64,000 nucleotides of DNA from Edolisoma coerulescens. Lineage: Eukaryota > Chordata > Aves > Passeriformes > Campephagidae. The translations under genes and the position numbers were made by a program. The stretch is from assembly GCA_013397115.1 (NCBI GenBank), contig VWZW01000878.1:252621-316620 (forward strand), in the 5' to 3' direction. The stretch's first letter is position 1; each line of letters opens with the position of its first letter. Shown in pieces: positions 1 through 12,700 of the stretch. A model generated the notes under the pieces. The model saw only the letters and a program-made list of their open reading frames with translations. It searched no databases and was not told the DNA's origin.

Positions 1-454
1 TAAAAATGATGGAGTGATCTCTAAACCAAATGTTTCATTGTAGGACACCAAAAATTATACAAGTAGTTTCTGATGTGATTTTGCTGCTTAGTGTCTTTGG
101 TTACTAAAAATATCTGGCATCCATATATGACTTATTTCAGTACTTCCACCTTGGCAGTGACAGTGGTGTGATTGAACTCTCACAAGTCCCAGAGGAAAAC
201 AGGCTGCTTTTAACATCTTCCACAACACAATTCAAATTTTTTGCAAATTTTTCGTAAAGGACTTCCTGGTATTTTAAGATTCAAAGAATCTTAAAATTTG
301 CTTCATGCACCACAAACTAACATAAAATACTTTTATAGAGAGTCCAAAATATTTAAGTAATGTGTGTATTGGGTAAGGAAGATCTTAATAAATTGCATAG
401 AATAGAAAAAGAATAATAGATTAGAATGAAGAACATAATTGGGAAAAGCCAAGG

Positions 455-1678
455 ATTCACCAAGGATTCATCAAGGACAAATGGTACTTTCCAAACCCAA
501 TCATATTGAATGACAAAGGAAAGTTGATATGGGGCAAGTGGTGGTCATTTTTTACCTGGATTTCTCCAAGGCTTGTGATACAGTTTCCTGCAGCCTCCTT
601 TTGGAGAAATTGATGTTTATGGTACAGACAAGTGATCCATGTGATGGGTGGGGAACTGGCTGATGGGCTGCACTCAGAGGGAGGTGGAAAACAGCTCCTT
701 CTCAAACTGGCAGTCTGTCACAAGTGGGGTCCCCCAGGGATCGATATTGGGTCCAACACTGTTTAATACCTTAACAAGTGATGTAGATGATGGGATCAAG
801 TGTGCCCTGAGGAAGTTCCCTGAGGAGACCAAACTGAGTGGGGAAGTGCACACTTTGGGAGAACCACCCTGCAGGAAGACCTGTGGAGAAGTGGGCTAAC
901 AAGAACCTTATGAAGTTCAACAAGAACAAGTGTAAGGTCTTAAACCTGGGAAACATAGTCCAGGGATGTAGCCCAGGGTGGGATCTACCCAGCTGGGGAA
1001 CAGCTCCAGCACCTCTGGAGGTCCAGGTGGGCAGCAAGCTCAATGTGAGTGACCAGGGTGCTGCCACGGCAAAGAAAGCCGACGGGATGTTGAGTTGCCT
1101 CAACAAGAGCACCACCAGCAGAGATGAAGAAGTCATTGCCCCATTCTACTCAGCACTTGACAGACCACACCTGGAATAGTGTGTTCAGTTTTGGTCCCCC
1201 CTACACAAAAAAGATGTGGAGAGGCTGGAGACAGTCCAGAGAAGGGCCATGGAGATGATCAGAGGAGTGGGAAATAGGCCATAATAAGAAAGGCTGAGAG
1301 AACTGGGCTTGTAGAGCCTTGAGAAAAGAAGGATTAGGGGAGACTTTATCACCATGTCCCATTATTTAAAGGTTACCTACAAAGATGGGGACTCCCTTTT
1401 CACAGGGAGTCACATGGAAAAGACAGGAGTATTGGGTACAAGTTACTCCTGGGAAGATTCCAGCTGGACACAAGAGCAAAATTTTTCATTACAACAATCA
1501 TCCATTTCAATAATCTGCCCATGAAAATGGTGGATTCCCCAAAACTGGACACTTTTAAGATTCAGCTGGACAGGTTGCTGGGCCATCTTGTCCAGACTGG
1601 GGACTGTGGTTTTGCCCAGAAGAGTTTGACCGGATGATCCTTGAGATCCTTTCCAACCTGGGATTCTATAATGCTGTG
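455..1678 (+). mobile_element. Decayed CR1 LINE, 3' half of ORF2 plus 3' end
   Basis: This is a non-LTR retrotransposon of the CR1 family, the main avian LINE. Broken reading frames show reverse-transcriptase landmarks in order: YLDFSKACDTV-like at about 560, VTSGVPQGSILGPTLFN at about 718, KFPEETKLSG at about 815 (the catalytic YADD-type box is degenerate), a WANKNLMKFNKNKCKVLNLG block at about 893, and SALDRPHLE at about 1150. The 3' tail ends with the typical TTTCCAACCTGGGATTCTAT near 1655-1670. Stops and indels show it is dead. The 5' end is truncated, as usual for CR1. It lies in sense orientation in an STK32B intron. Confidence 0.92.
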
Positions 1679-2174
1679 AACCATTTTTTTATATATATGC
1701 TGCTAACCAAAACAGTCCTGCTCCTTCCTTTGTTCTCATGGACAGCATCTAAGTAACTGAATCCACTGCAACACTTCAGAAAATCAGATTTCAACAAGGT
1801 CTTAGAGGTACTCCCCATGTCTTTTGCACTATTACAGGTGCCATTTATGCTCTATGGCACTAACTGATATTCTGATGAAGACCCAGGGCCCGATTAATCT
1901 CTCTCACTGGGGTTACAAAACTTTAGTCACTCTAGAAGTATATCTGTTTATAAGTAGGAAGTGGTTCTAACACTTTATAATTGCTTTATAATATGATTTT
2001 TATTTTATCTCCCTTATTTAAACTTCGAGCATCACTCCAGGCCTAAAAAGACAGTTTTCATTTTACAGATGTGATTGAGGAGCTGGTTTATTATTACTGC
2101 TATTTACACTTGCCAAGCAAACTAAAAAACCACAACGATGCTTCAAAGAGTAATCTTGAATCCTTTTGTACCAG
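1679..2174 (+). other. STK32B intron between the CR1 and the first visible exon
   Basis: AT-rich intron sequence. Apart from the acceptor of the 2175 exon I see nothing in it. The preceding STK32B exon is not here. Confidence 0.7.
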
Positions 2175-2306
2175 AAAGGAAGACTGAACTGCGATCCTAC
2201 ATTTGAACTTGAGGAAATGATTTTAGAGTCCAAGCCTCTCCATAAAAAGAAAAAGCGACTTGCCAAAAACAAATCCAAAGACGGAGCCAAGGAAACCTGC
2301 CCACTG
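2175..2306 (+). CDS. STK32B: STK32B coding exon (antepenultimate, C-terminal tail)
   Basis: The exon has 132 nt, exactly 44 codons in phase 0, beginning KGRLNCDPTFELEEM and ending KETCPL. It follows a TTTTGTACCAG acceptor and is closed by a GTAAGA donor. It encodes the segment after the kinase domain: an acidic stretch (FELEEMILE, residues 10-18), then a basic cluster (KKKKRLAKNKSK, residues 24-35). This segment is nearly identical to human STK32B/STK32C and is a family hallmark. The basic cluster could bind acidic lipid or nucleic acid, but that is inference. The open frame runs on past the donor, but conservation stops exactly at it. Confidence 0.95.
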
Positions 2307-3067
2307 GTAAGATGGGGATGTGACTGCAGTCAGTGGCATTTTGCTTACACTCTAATAGGCAAACTCAGATTAGTTCAGTTTTATCACTTCTCAAAATAGA
2401 CTCAACCTCTCTGTCTGTCATTTTATACATTGCATAAATCATCTCCAAAGCAAGATGAAAAGCAACCATTTATTTCGGTCAAATAGTAACATGTTTAAGC
2501 TATAATAATTTTTAGGATTATCACAGATGCTCATTTAAAGTATGAAAAAGTGTTGCCAGTTGCCAAAAACACTTCCTACACATGGACAAATAGCTACAAA
2601 GAGTATTTATTCACTACTACTACCAAAAATGAAAAGTATGCAGAGGCTTGTTATTTATAAATATGTTAAAGCTGTCTCTTCCACTCTTGACTAATGTGTC
2701 CCACGTAGAAAGATGCATTGTATGAACAGTCAAGAGTACTGAGAAGATTAATAATAATTTCCAGACTTGAATTATCATTTCAGTGAGGTTTTATAAATTG
2801 TGTTGCTACTCCTAATGATTTTGAATGTTCATGCAAGTTGTTCTTCCTAGAGCTATCAGATGTAAAAATCCTCAGGAACTCTTAGTGGGGAACTTATTCC
2901 AAAAGAATGAGATTGATTGTGCTATCACAGCCCAATTTAATGAGTCTTCGAAATGCCTCATGATAGTATTCATTCATAAGCCTTTTTGTTCAGTGTTGTT
3001 TGTGTTGTGATTTTTGTCTATGATTTCTCATCTTTTTTAATCAACCTATTCATGCTGTTTTTTAAAG
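2307..3067 (+). other. STK32B: STK32B intron (761 bp)
   Basis: AT-rich sequence bounded by GTAAGA and TTTTTTAAAG. No repeats or other features were recognised. Confidence 0.85.
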
Positions 3068-3132
3068 AACGTACACCTGCAGCAGTGCTTGGAAACCGTT
3101 AGGAAAGAATTCATCATATTCAACAGAGAGAA
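3068..3132 (+). CDS. STK32B: STK32B coding exon (penultimate)
   Basis: The exon has 65 nt: 21 codons plus two bases (AA) of a split lysine codon. The acceptor is TTTTTTAAAG and the donor GTAAGT. It translates as NVHLQQCLETVRKEF then IIFNRE, matching the human segment with only conservative changes (for example Val for Gly and Lys for Glu). It is predicted as an amphipathic helix in the C-terminal tail. It is too short to stand out as an ORF and was identified by homology and splice sites. Phase 2 at its end fits the next exon, which supplies the A of AAA. Confidence 0.94.
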
Positions 3133-6100
3133 GTAAGTGCATTTCTTAATGCCTCTTTAGCATTCAGTACTAAAATTAAATTGAGAACTATTTTTTTTCT
3201 CACAGTGTAAGGGAAAGTGATTAATGATCACAACAGCAGAGCCTAAAAGACTGGATTTCCATTGATTTCTTCCTCTTACAGTCTCTGGTGTGACAGTTTT
3301 GTAGTTCTTGCATCTCTGCAAGCAAGCAGAAGACCTTGTGATGAAAGTATGTTAGAAATATAAGGTAAATGTTACTGAAACTCCCCAGAGAAAATGCCAA
3401 TAATTAAGCAGAGGAATACAATACAAGGTACTGCTTTTTCACAACTCAAACAAAACCAAGGGAAGTCATAACTCATGAAATTTTAATGATAGGAGCTGCA
3501 CTGTTCTGACTTGGAAACACTGTTCATATTTCCCCACTATTAAAAAAAAAAAAGAAAAGTGTATTTCAACATTAACTATTTCAACAAAGCTAAGTATTAC
3601 ACCTATATCAGACATGAAGCAAGAACTTGTAATCTAAGGGTCAATCAGGGTTCACAGAAGCACAAGACTGATTCCCAAGGATATCAATAATCTTCCTGGT
3701 TCAATTAATGCACTGCATTTCTCGTAATTTACTGCCTTTGAGTTGCAGTCATTATGAACCCATTTGTATTAGCAGATACACCTCATAACAGTGGAGTTGT
3801 TTGTGTCTTTGGTCAAATTATTGCATTTCATTCAAGTATATTCCATATTTTTATTTGACCTAAGTACATATGCAAGCTTTTCTAATAGAGTTGTGAGATG
3901 TTAAAAATTAATTTAAAAGTTGTGACTATTTTACTTAATGCATATAATGCAGGTAATTACTGTCTCTGTAATTAAAACTGGGAAAGGAATTGTCATCTTT
4001 GCACAGTTCACATACTAGCACAAAGGAAATTATGCCATGATATACTCTTCTTCCTGCTATAATCTGTGTCCTGGGGACAGTCCTATGACTGATACTGACT
4101 GCTCACAGAAACTACAAGTTCTTAGAAAGAAAAGGAAGGTCCAGCAGATTCTTCGTGTTATTTTGCATGATCTCTAGCACAAGAAAGCCTTTTGTTTCTG
4201 TAAAAGCCATAAAGAAGAGATGCCAGACCAAGTCAGACCATAGAAGGTTTTCAGAAGCAGTTGTAGTGAATGCTTCAACTTTGTAGCTTAACCCACAAAA
4301 ATAAAATTATTAAGATCATAATAAAAAGATTAGAAAAATATTACATTGATTAATCAATTTAATGAGTCTCTTATAAGTTGTTCACACAAGTAATTAATTT
4401 CCAGATATTAGTCTCCCACCTACTCTAGAGTCATATATCAAGAAGTTCCAATATGCAGCAATTTTTGAAAGTTAAAACACCAGATTTTGTAAGACACTCA
4501 AAATCTCATTGGTGTGTTCACTACCTTGAAAAACTTCTCTTGTCATAATTTTACTGTGTTATTCTTAAATCTTTTTGTGCATAGGAAATTTTTTAAATTT
4601 GTTTCATATTGCACAACTACAAGCTATAAAGAACTCTTGAGAGGCTGATGAGAGATCAAGAAGTTTAAATGGAGTACCAGTAAAATGGAAGCAAAAGGTA
4701 AACCACATGCACTTCAATCAGAAAAGCATGTGTTTTGGTCATTGCTTGATTGGCTTTGACAAGATAATGGAAAAATATTTAGTACAGACCTACAACAGAT
4801 CCTGCATTGTCTAAAGCCAGATCACAATAATTTCTCATTTAAATTGCATTACAGCTTAAGAAGGACACGAAGAGACTTCTGTAATACTTTTCAAAGGCAA
4901 AAATGTTAAGACTGGGGGGAAGCAGAGGTCAAATATTTGAAGTGCAGGGTGAATTCAAGTTAATGAGAACCAAGTAGGAGCAATGGCAGGCACAGATACC
5001 ACCATACCAGAAGAAGCTACACAGTTTACACCAGAGGAACTCAGGGTGGGTTTCCTTAGACCTTCTGTGCCCTCAAGACTGGATGTACAGGCTGAGGCTG
5101 TGCTTACATGCATTTCCAAAGCCACATGGCCCATCGAGTTCTTAGGAACAGCTGCAGATGCCGAAAGATGTGAGCTGTGTGTTCCTACAAACACAATACC
5201 TATTAATAAGTGATTGTGTCATTAGGTGAGGTGTCAATCCCAAAAAAGGGCTTTAAATCAATCTCAGATTAAAGCAGCCAGGTGTTTTGATATTCTTCCA
5301 TGTTCCTCTACATAGTAACTGTTGAAACTGCATATTTCTATAGATATTCATTATATTCGGCAACAAAAATCTGCATTTTATTGTGACAAAAGCTTCCTGC
5401 TCAGTTTACTTCAGTGTCACAGAACACTACACAAATCATAATAAAGGATGAAAAAAAAAATAATACATCTTTCAAGGGAAAAAATGAGACTCTCCAAATT
5501 ACAAGGATTCAAGGAAAAATTTTAGATGCTTCTATCTGAGCAACATAAAGTCAGGTAGTAATATGTAGTTAATTGTGTGATGTTAACCATCCCAGTTCCA
5601 CAATATCTTGCAATCCAATACTTGTAAAATATCTGCTATGAAAAAGAGAACCTGATTTTATTGAGTGTCTTGCTGGTAGTTCTACACTGTGCCTCTTTTC
5701 CACTGTGTGTCTTTCATCCTGCAACAGACACTGCAAATCTTGCAAAATGTCATACTTGCTTTCTTGTCAAGAAGCTCAGGAGACTATCAGAAACTCTTAG
5801 ATTGCAGGCAAGAGGAGCAGGGGGAGGTAGAGAAAAGGCTCACTATGTTAAAAATAATTTAAACATAGTGGAAGAGACTGAAGTAAGTTAATGGTTTCAG
5901 TTAATGAAGACAAGGACAGAATGTGCACATTTTCTGTACTCCATTGCTTTCTGTATTTAAGTAATGGAAAACTGGTATTTGTAGGAATGTTTTAAGCAAG
6001 GGCTTCCTTGACAAAGACATGAAGTTAGTGATTGCCAGCAGTGGGTAAAAAAGGTTGGAAATGCATCCGTTACCCACTCCTGATCACGCGGCATCTTCTG

Positions 6101-6143
6101 TTGAATATTTCAGTGAACGCGAGCTACAAATTAAAATACTTGT

Positions 6144-6171
6144 GGGTGGGGGGGATGGGGGTGGGTGTGGG
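6144..6171 (+). other. G-rich run with G-quadruplex-forming pattern
   Basis: Five G tracts of at least three (GGG, G7, G5, GGG, GGG) are separated by one- to three-base spacers. This meets the usual G3+N1-7 quadruplex pattern on the + strand, so the intronic RNA of STK32B would also carry it. Confidence 0.75.
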
Positions 6172-8529
6172 TGTCTTTTGATAGGACATGGGGGTATGGC
6201 ATCTGTGCACAGTGACATTATCTTCCAGTACCTTCAAGAGAGGGGCACACACTGCTCTGATCCAAAGTAAAATAACATAGGAAAATCCTTTTGCAGGATT
6301 TGTTTTCTATTCCCAAAACTGTCAGTGTAGTCTCTCAGTTTTGAACACATAAACAAAATAAACTCTGATCTACAAATGGTCCACACACTGAGTAGCTGGA
6401 AAATATGATCTGAAGTAGATTTCTGGGATCTGTTTGGCTCCTTTTGGTGGCAAAATAATTATTTTTTGGTTTTAATTCCTTTTCTGTATATAGATATTTT
6501 ATTATATCCAGAAATGCAGCACCAAACATTCTGCAGTATCTTCACGTGCATTCCCATAGACTTGCCAGCAATTTTTCAAGAATTTGATCTCATTTAGAAG
6601 CTGTAGGTGACATTTTCAAATTTTCTTTTTTTAATTTTGTGTGTGTGTCTGTGGTGGGGGGAGATTGTACAGATAAAGCCACACTGTTTTCTTGTAGCTT
6701 TATTAAAAAGCTGAGCACAGATTATTTTGCTATTTTTGTGTTTTTATCACTAAACAGATCTTCACATATGGCTACATCTCTTTATGAATATCTAAAACTT
6801 GAAATGACCAGAAATTAAGAAATAGACTCCCAATACTTGCTCGTAGTGAAATTGTATTTCTTACCCCTTATGGCTGCTGAGCCTCTTCTTCACCCTGAAA
6901 GGTTGTCTCTGTCCTAAGATACTGATACATCTTATTCCTCTTCTCAGTATTTGTTCAATGCTACCATACTAAAAAAATCTGCCACAAATTGAAGAACATT
7001 ACTGTCTTTTCCTGTTATCATTCCTATCATTTGAGCATATCTAGTTCTCTTGTAAATGATACTGAACAGCTCGAGGTGAACAGACAGCTCTCTTTTCCCA
7101 GAAAAAACAGCAAAACTTGAGGGAGCGTATTTTAAGCATATTAAGATGCTTAAAATCATGTTGTCTGATTTTTTCCATATCATAGGTGAAGAGCTTACTT
7201 AATATCCTCTGCATTTTTTATAAGATCAAATTTATTATCTCTCTCTTTTTATTGTTTTTCTTTCCTTTTAATTGTCTTTTCAGCTTCAAATCCAGAGTCC
7301 CTGAGTAGTCTCTTTCATTTTATTTTGATTGAAATTGAATATTCATAATGATTTGCAGTATACTTTATTGAATGTACTTTTCTTAATACTTATTTTATGT
7401 CACTTAGTGTCTCTGGAGATACTTATATTATCGTAATCCCTCTAATATCTGAATCCTTTTTGGATGAGGCTACAGTCCTTGCCCCTTCTGCTGACCTTAA
7501 TTCAGTTTAAATCCATTTCTTTCTGAGCATTTCAAGTGGTTGCGCAGCTCTTCACTGAACCTTTCTTCTCCCTTTTGTCATGGATATGTCTGCTTTTGGA
7601 GATTGCTCTTGCAATTAGAAAGATGCTTTTCTGAATGTGATTGAACCTGGTTTGTGTGTGGGCAGCAATAAGTGTTGCTTGCTCACAAGGGCCCTTTCAC
7701 TTCTGCCTTGGATTCCTGCTCATTGTTACCAGTTTAGAATTACGAATCCAAATGTCACTCTCTTCTTAGTGAGCCAAGCTGCCTAAAAGTTTGAGCATAG
7801 CAGGTCCAAACTGGTAATTTTTCTATAGATATAACTTCAAATTCACTTTATTTTGAGAAAGGAGTGGTCAGACAAATGCCATTGTTTCAAGAATGTGTTC
7901 CCTTCACAGTTTCATAGAGGGAAAAAAAACCACAAAGGCTAATGAGTATCTAGAACCTCATTTTAAAAGTGTTCCAGGAAAAATGGTCAAAGTTTTCTCA
8001 AGCATGTAATGATACCATTATAATGGCTACACTTCACCATCCAACTTTGGGAATGAAAGTTTGCATGGGGATACATATGTCAGGGCATTCTCCATGCTGA
8101 AATGTGGTCCTGGAAGGATCAGGATAACATGCAGATCCTCAGCACCAGAGGCCAGAAATTAGTTTCTACTCACAGAAAACTAAACACAAATACACCTTAT
8201 AAAAACTAGTTGGGAGTCAATTCACAGACAGAGGAAAGAGGAGTCCTCATTTGTACATCTCAGACTCTGGAGGGGAAGCACAACTGTATAATTCTGAGTA
8301 CCAGATATTTTATTTTTTTAAACAGGTTGTGTGGGACAAATCGTATCTATGATAAATAAAGGCTGCATAACAGGTCATGACTGTTCCATTGCCATAGAGG
8401 ATTACTTCCAGGATTTCTTCTTATCTCTCTTTGTGTCCCGCACTAACATAATTTTTCACTTATTATGAGTCGCCATAGAAAAAGAATGAGTTGTGAAGAC
8501 TGAAATCCTTGTCCTGTTTTAAGAAAGCA

Positions 8530-9130
8530 ATTTGGAGCCAGTTGCTGAAGCAATGCAGAAACAAGCCACTAATGAGATAACATTATTACTGCCAGTCTCT
8601 CTGATGTCCATGTATCTGTTGAATATATTCATAAATGAGTTGGAAAGGGAGGTGAATGGTGAGGTCACAAAGTTCACTTATGATACCAGAGTAGCCACAA
8701 CGAAATCTGACTGCAAAGAGCTGCAGTAGATAATGATAGCCATGGTTCTGAGTTGCAGGGTAAGAAAACGGCAGCTCAAATTCAGTACTGGTAAATGCAA
8801 ATACATCAGGAAGAAGAAAATCTAAGCTTTACCTTTAGGTTAACAGACTCAAAATTAGCTTTGGTTATGAAGGAGAGAGAGTTTGAAAAAACTGTGGATA
8901 GCACAATGCTAAGTAGAAGATTAAAAGGTTATGTTAAGGTATATGTTAAGACCTGAAAAAACAGCTACAGATAAATATATGTTCATACACCTACAGTTGC
9001 ATCTTCCATTCTGTGTACAGTTCTGCTTCCTTATCTCAAAAAGTTACAAAGGACTTAGAAAGGTTTCAAGAAAAACAGGATTGGCCATGGGGGTGACATG
9101 GGTCATGTCAAAGGATTTAGTAGACTTGAA
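8530..9130 (+). mobile_element. Ancient LINE remnant (CR1/L3-like)
   Basis: A short open stretch at about 8610-8729 reads INELEREVNGEVTKF, then TKSDCKELQ. This resembles the reverse-transcriptase segment just before and after the ADD box in older CR1/L3-type LINEs. Further on, at about 9010-9080, a decayed FCVQFCF then KGLRKVSRKTG recalls the LINE block near the end of ORF2 (VQF, then L-E-KVQRR). Frames are heavily broken and no recognisable 3' end remains. It is much older than the CR1 at 455-1678. The subfamily is uncertain. Confidence 0.6.
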
Positions 9131-9738
9131 CTAATTTAAACTCAGAGAAGAAGCAACTGAAAAGACAGAAACTGGATAAATAATAACATGTTCTTAAACT
9201 TATTTAGAAGATGACTAAGCAATGATTATTCACTCTTTGTGGTAACCCAAGGTCACAAAATTATCAGTCTGCAGGTTTAAAAGAAAACAAACCATGTTTT
9301 TTTGTGAATTGCAGCATGTTCTTGAGTCGTGCTTGGTATGTTAAACATACAAAAAGATTTTAAAAAGGATTAGAGAAATTCATGGGAAAAAATCCATCAA
9401 GGTCCTTGAGATGTGAGGCCTCTCATGCAATCATTGGTTCAGGAAATCTGGAAATGTCGGAAGTGAGGGGGATATGCCACAGCAGACATTTGTCTCCATT
9501 CAGCTCATTCTTCAACAGCATGCAGTAGTGTCTGAAACGGGCTGCTATGAGCGAGGGGAATCTCTGTCAGGTATAATGGCTGGGTGTGTGCATTTATGGC
9601 TTCTCACAGCTTATACGGTCTCCATTTTCATACACCCTTCACAATAGCACAAGGGTTGCACGGTAAAATGTACATATTTGATATATACAAATGATATATA
9701 TCCGTATATGTTTGCAAACATGCAAGTATGTGGGTGTG

Positions 9739-9798
9739 TATATCTATCTATATATGTATCTATATCTATCTATCTATCTATCTATCTATCTAGATATC
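9739..9798. repeat. TATC tetranucleotide microsatellite
   Basis: An interrupted TATC/TATA array has a pure TATC core at about 9763-9792, inside the last STK32B intron. It is probably length-polymorphic. Confidence 0.95.
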
Positions 9799-12700
9799 TC
9801 CTTTTGGAAATAGGAAAAGAAATGCAGACTTAGGTCAGTAAGAGATTTAGGTAAGATTCAGACTGTCCATTGCTGTATTCCAGGACACATCCCCCATCCC
9901 CTGGGAAGACCTCCCACATGGAGGTAATTTTCCTGTGTCCCACCTGGAGCACAATCCATGCTCCTGTTGTGGGCACACCTTAGTGACTAACCTCGATGAC
10001 ATGATGTTCAGAAGAGTGGCTTCTGGGGATCCCTGTGTTAGGCACCACCTTTCCCACACATTGTGCAGAGAGGTTTGGTGATTCACTGAAGGCTGTAAGT
10101 CATGCTGTGCAATCACAAGGGAGCTCCTGGCTCAGCCTCCTTTTGTGGGGTCTACCTTCAGGGAATGAAAGAGCTGCGCGGGCAATCAGATTTCTTGTGA
10201 AGCTAAGTTTTGGACTGGGGCAGAGAAATCTTGCATAAGGAATAGGTGGAGAGAGATGAGCCTGCAGGGAGGGGAGTGCAGGCTGTGGCTGTTCCCCGGC
10301 AGCCCACAGCCTTTAATTCCTGGAAGTCTGGTGCTGTGACAACTGTAGGGCTGAACCTGCCTACTCCCAGATGCATTTGCCAGCCTGAGAATGTTTATTG
10401 TCAGGTCCAAATAATTAGGCAGAGACAGACTGAGTTTAGTCGTGTGTTCACCCTGTCTGGATGCCAGGTGCCCACCAAAGTCACTGTATCATGGCCCTCC
10501 CTAGCTGGGCAAGGGAAAGAAAATACAACAACAGGTTCGTGGGTTGTGAAAAGGAGAAGGAGAGAGAGATCACTCACCAGTTACTGTCATGGGCAAAACT
10601 TGTTCAGCTTGGAGAAGATAAATTTAATTTATTGCCAATAAATAAAAGACCAGGATAGTAAGAAATAAACTCCGAATCTTAAAAACACCTTCCCTCCACC
10701 CCTCCCTTCTTCCTGGGCTCAACTTCACTCCCAAATCCTCTACCTCCTCCATGGCAGGGGCACATGGGGATGGGGAATGCAGTCAGTTCATTACGTGTTT
10801 TCTCTGCTGCTGCTTCCTCCTCACGCTCTTCCCCTGCTCCGATGTGAGTTTCCTCAGACAGACTGCATTTCTTCATAAACTGCTACAGAGTGGGTCCCTT
10901 GACCTCCGTGTGGTCTATCCATCTGCTGGTAGCTGAACAAAAGGGTGAGCCCACATCCTGCAGGATACACACCAAAGGCGGGCTAGGAAATTAATGCCTT
11001 TCTTGAAAATGGGTTTTGGCCCACACTGAGAAATATCTTTATTTGTGGACAGGTGCCTATAGTCTTAAAACTGGATTTTGGCTAACTAGAAAGAAAATCT
11101 TTTCGTTGTCATCCCAAAGGGTCTAAAAGCCAGTATATTATTGGGAAATTTCATAGCTGCTTTCCTGTTCCTTGTAGATGTGGATCTGCAAAGATACTTA
11201 AACTAGAAAAACTTGTTCACATTTTAAAATGTGGCAGAACAAGATAGACATTTTTAGGATGCACCTGGTCTTGAATAGACAATAGCCTTCTTCTAAGAGA
11301 CACCTATTTTACTCATCTGAACCTGGCTTTAATTTTAGTGTTAATCAGTTGATTTAGTCACGTTTTCTTAAATGACTGCACATCATTTGAAGTCTTCATT
11401 TATTTACTTCATGTCTTCACTTATTTTGCTTTATCAAATCCCAGGATAGACCTGATATCTCAAGACAATGCAGGTCAACATACTATAGCACCCTGTACAA
11501 TATTTCTCTTGCCTTCTGTATACCGGTGTCTCACATGTCACTCACGCCGCATGTGCACCTGAACTCATTAGGTTTGATTATAAATTGCTGGTAGATAGAA
11601 AATTATATTCACAGCCATTTACTGAGTGTAATTACTCAGCAGGAACCATCAACCTGAATCAATTATCCAAATTCTAAGAATATTTCCCTGAGGATTTTTG
11701 AAAAATGTGGGAGTAAATGCCATGAGTGTCAGTGGTAAAAGAAGACATATGTGCTACATGGAGATACTTCCCCCAAAATTTTATTTTTCACATTCAGCTG
11801 TAATAAAGCATAAATTTTAGTCTGAAAATCATTCATTTAAATTCAAAGGGAGTTAAAATACAGTTATTTGAATAATTACTTGGTAGTCTATTGAGCTGTC
11901 AAAACACATACGTCATGGTGTATTAGGAAAACAGACCTGAGATTATGACTCTTTCCATCAAAGCAGTGGGTACCAAGAGAACATGTTTGGGGTCAAAGAC
12001 AGGCTGAGTTAAATAGTGGTTAGACACAGAACAACTCCTACCCCACAGGCTGTACACAAGGTTTTTCAGAGATATCTGAAATAAATGGGAATTAGATGAC
12101 AAAGTATTTTTCAAGATATAGCCCAAGTCATGCAGAAAAGCCACTGCTGGCAGAGCCAGAGCCTGGATACGCTGCAGGCACGTCTGCATGGATGAACAGG
12201 CAATTGCACCCCTGTTCTCATTGGTGATTTCATTACCCAGCTCTTGGCAGAGTTTATCAGCATGTGCTGTGTTACAGGCTGATGGGACCATTCAATTTCT
12301 GCACGCCTGAACAGTGTGGGTGCAAATTAGCTCTAATCCAGAAGTAAATTTGCTCTGCTAAGCAGTGCGGTGTGTGGTGAGCTTGTAAAGCCACTAGACA
12401 CGAAGGGCCTTGAATCTGTTTCTCAGAGGGAAGGCATATAAGTTTTTCTAGAGATGTAACAAGCCTGTATGCCTTTAAATTATTATATTTCAAAATAATT
12501 TATTTAGTTTAAGCTCTTTTTGTACTCAGTGAGGAAAGACTTGTGTCTCCCAAGATTGATCTGTGACACATATGTTAGGTAACTTAGACCCGAAGAAATT
12601 AATCTATGTTAGTGACTCTATTTACCCTGTAGAGAGAACCTGAACTAATCTTTCAGTTGTCTACAGTTAGCTGACATAAAATCCATCCCACATTTGTGGG

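Noticed and set aside
5661..5891. ORF containing KKLRR that resembles the start of the STK32B terminal exon
   Set aside because: No acceptor gives the needed phase-2 junction before that KLRR, the rest does not match, and the true exon was found at 21524.
10246..10641. 131-codon ORF in the STK32B intron
   Set aside because: No motif, no splice logic and no family resemblance. It overlaps another frame's ORF, which is typical of chance.
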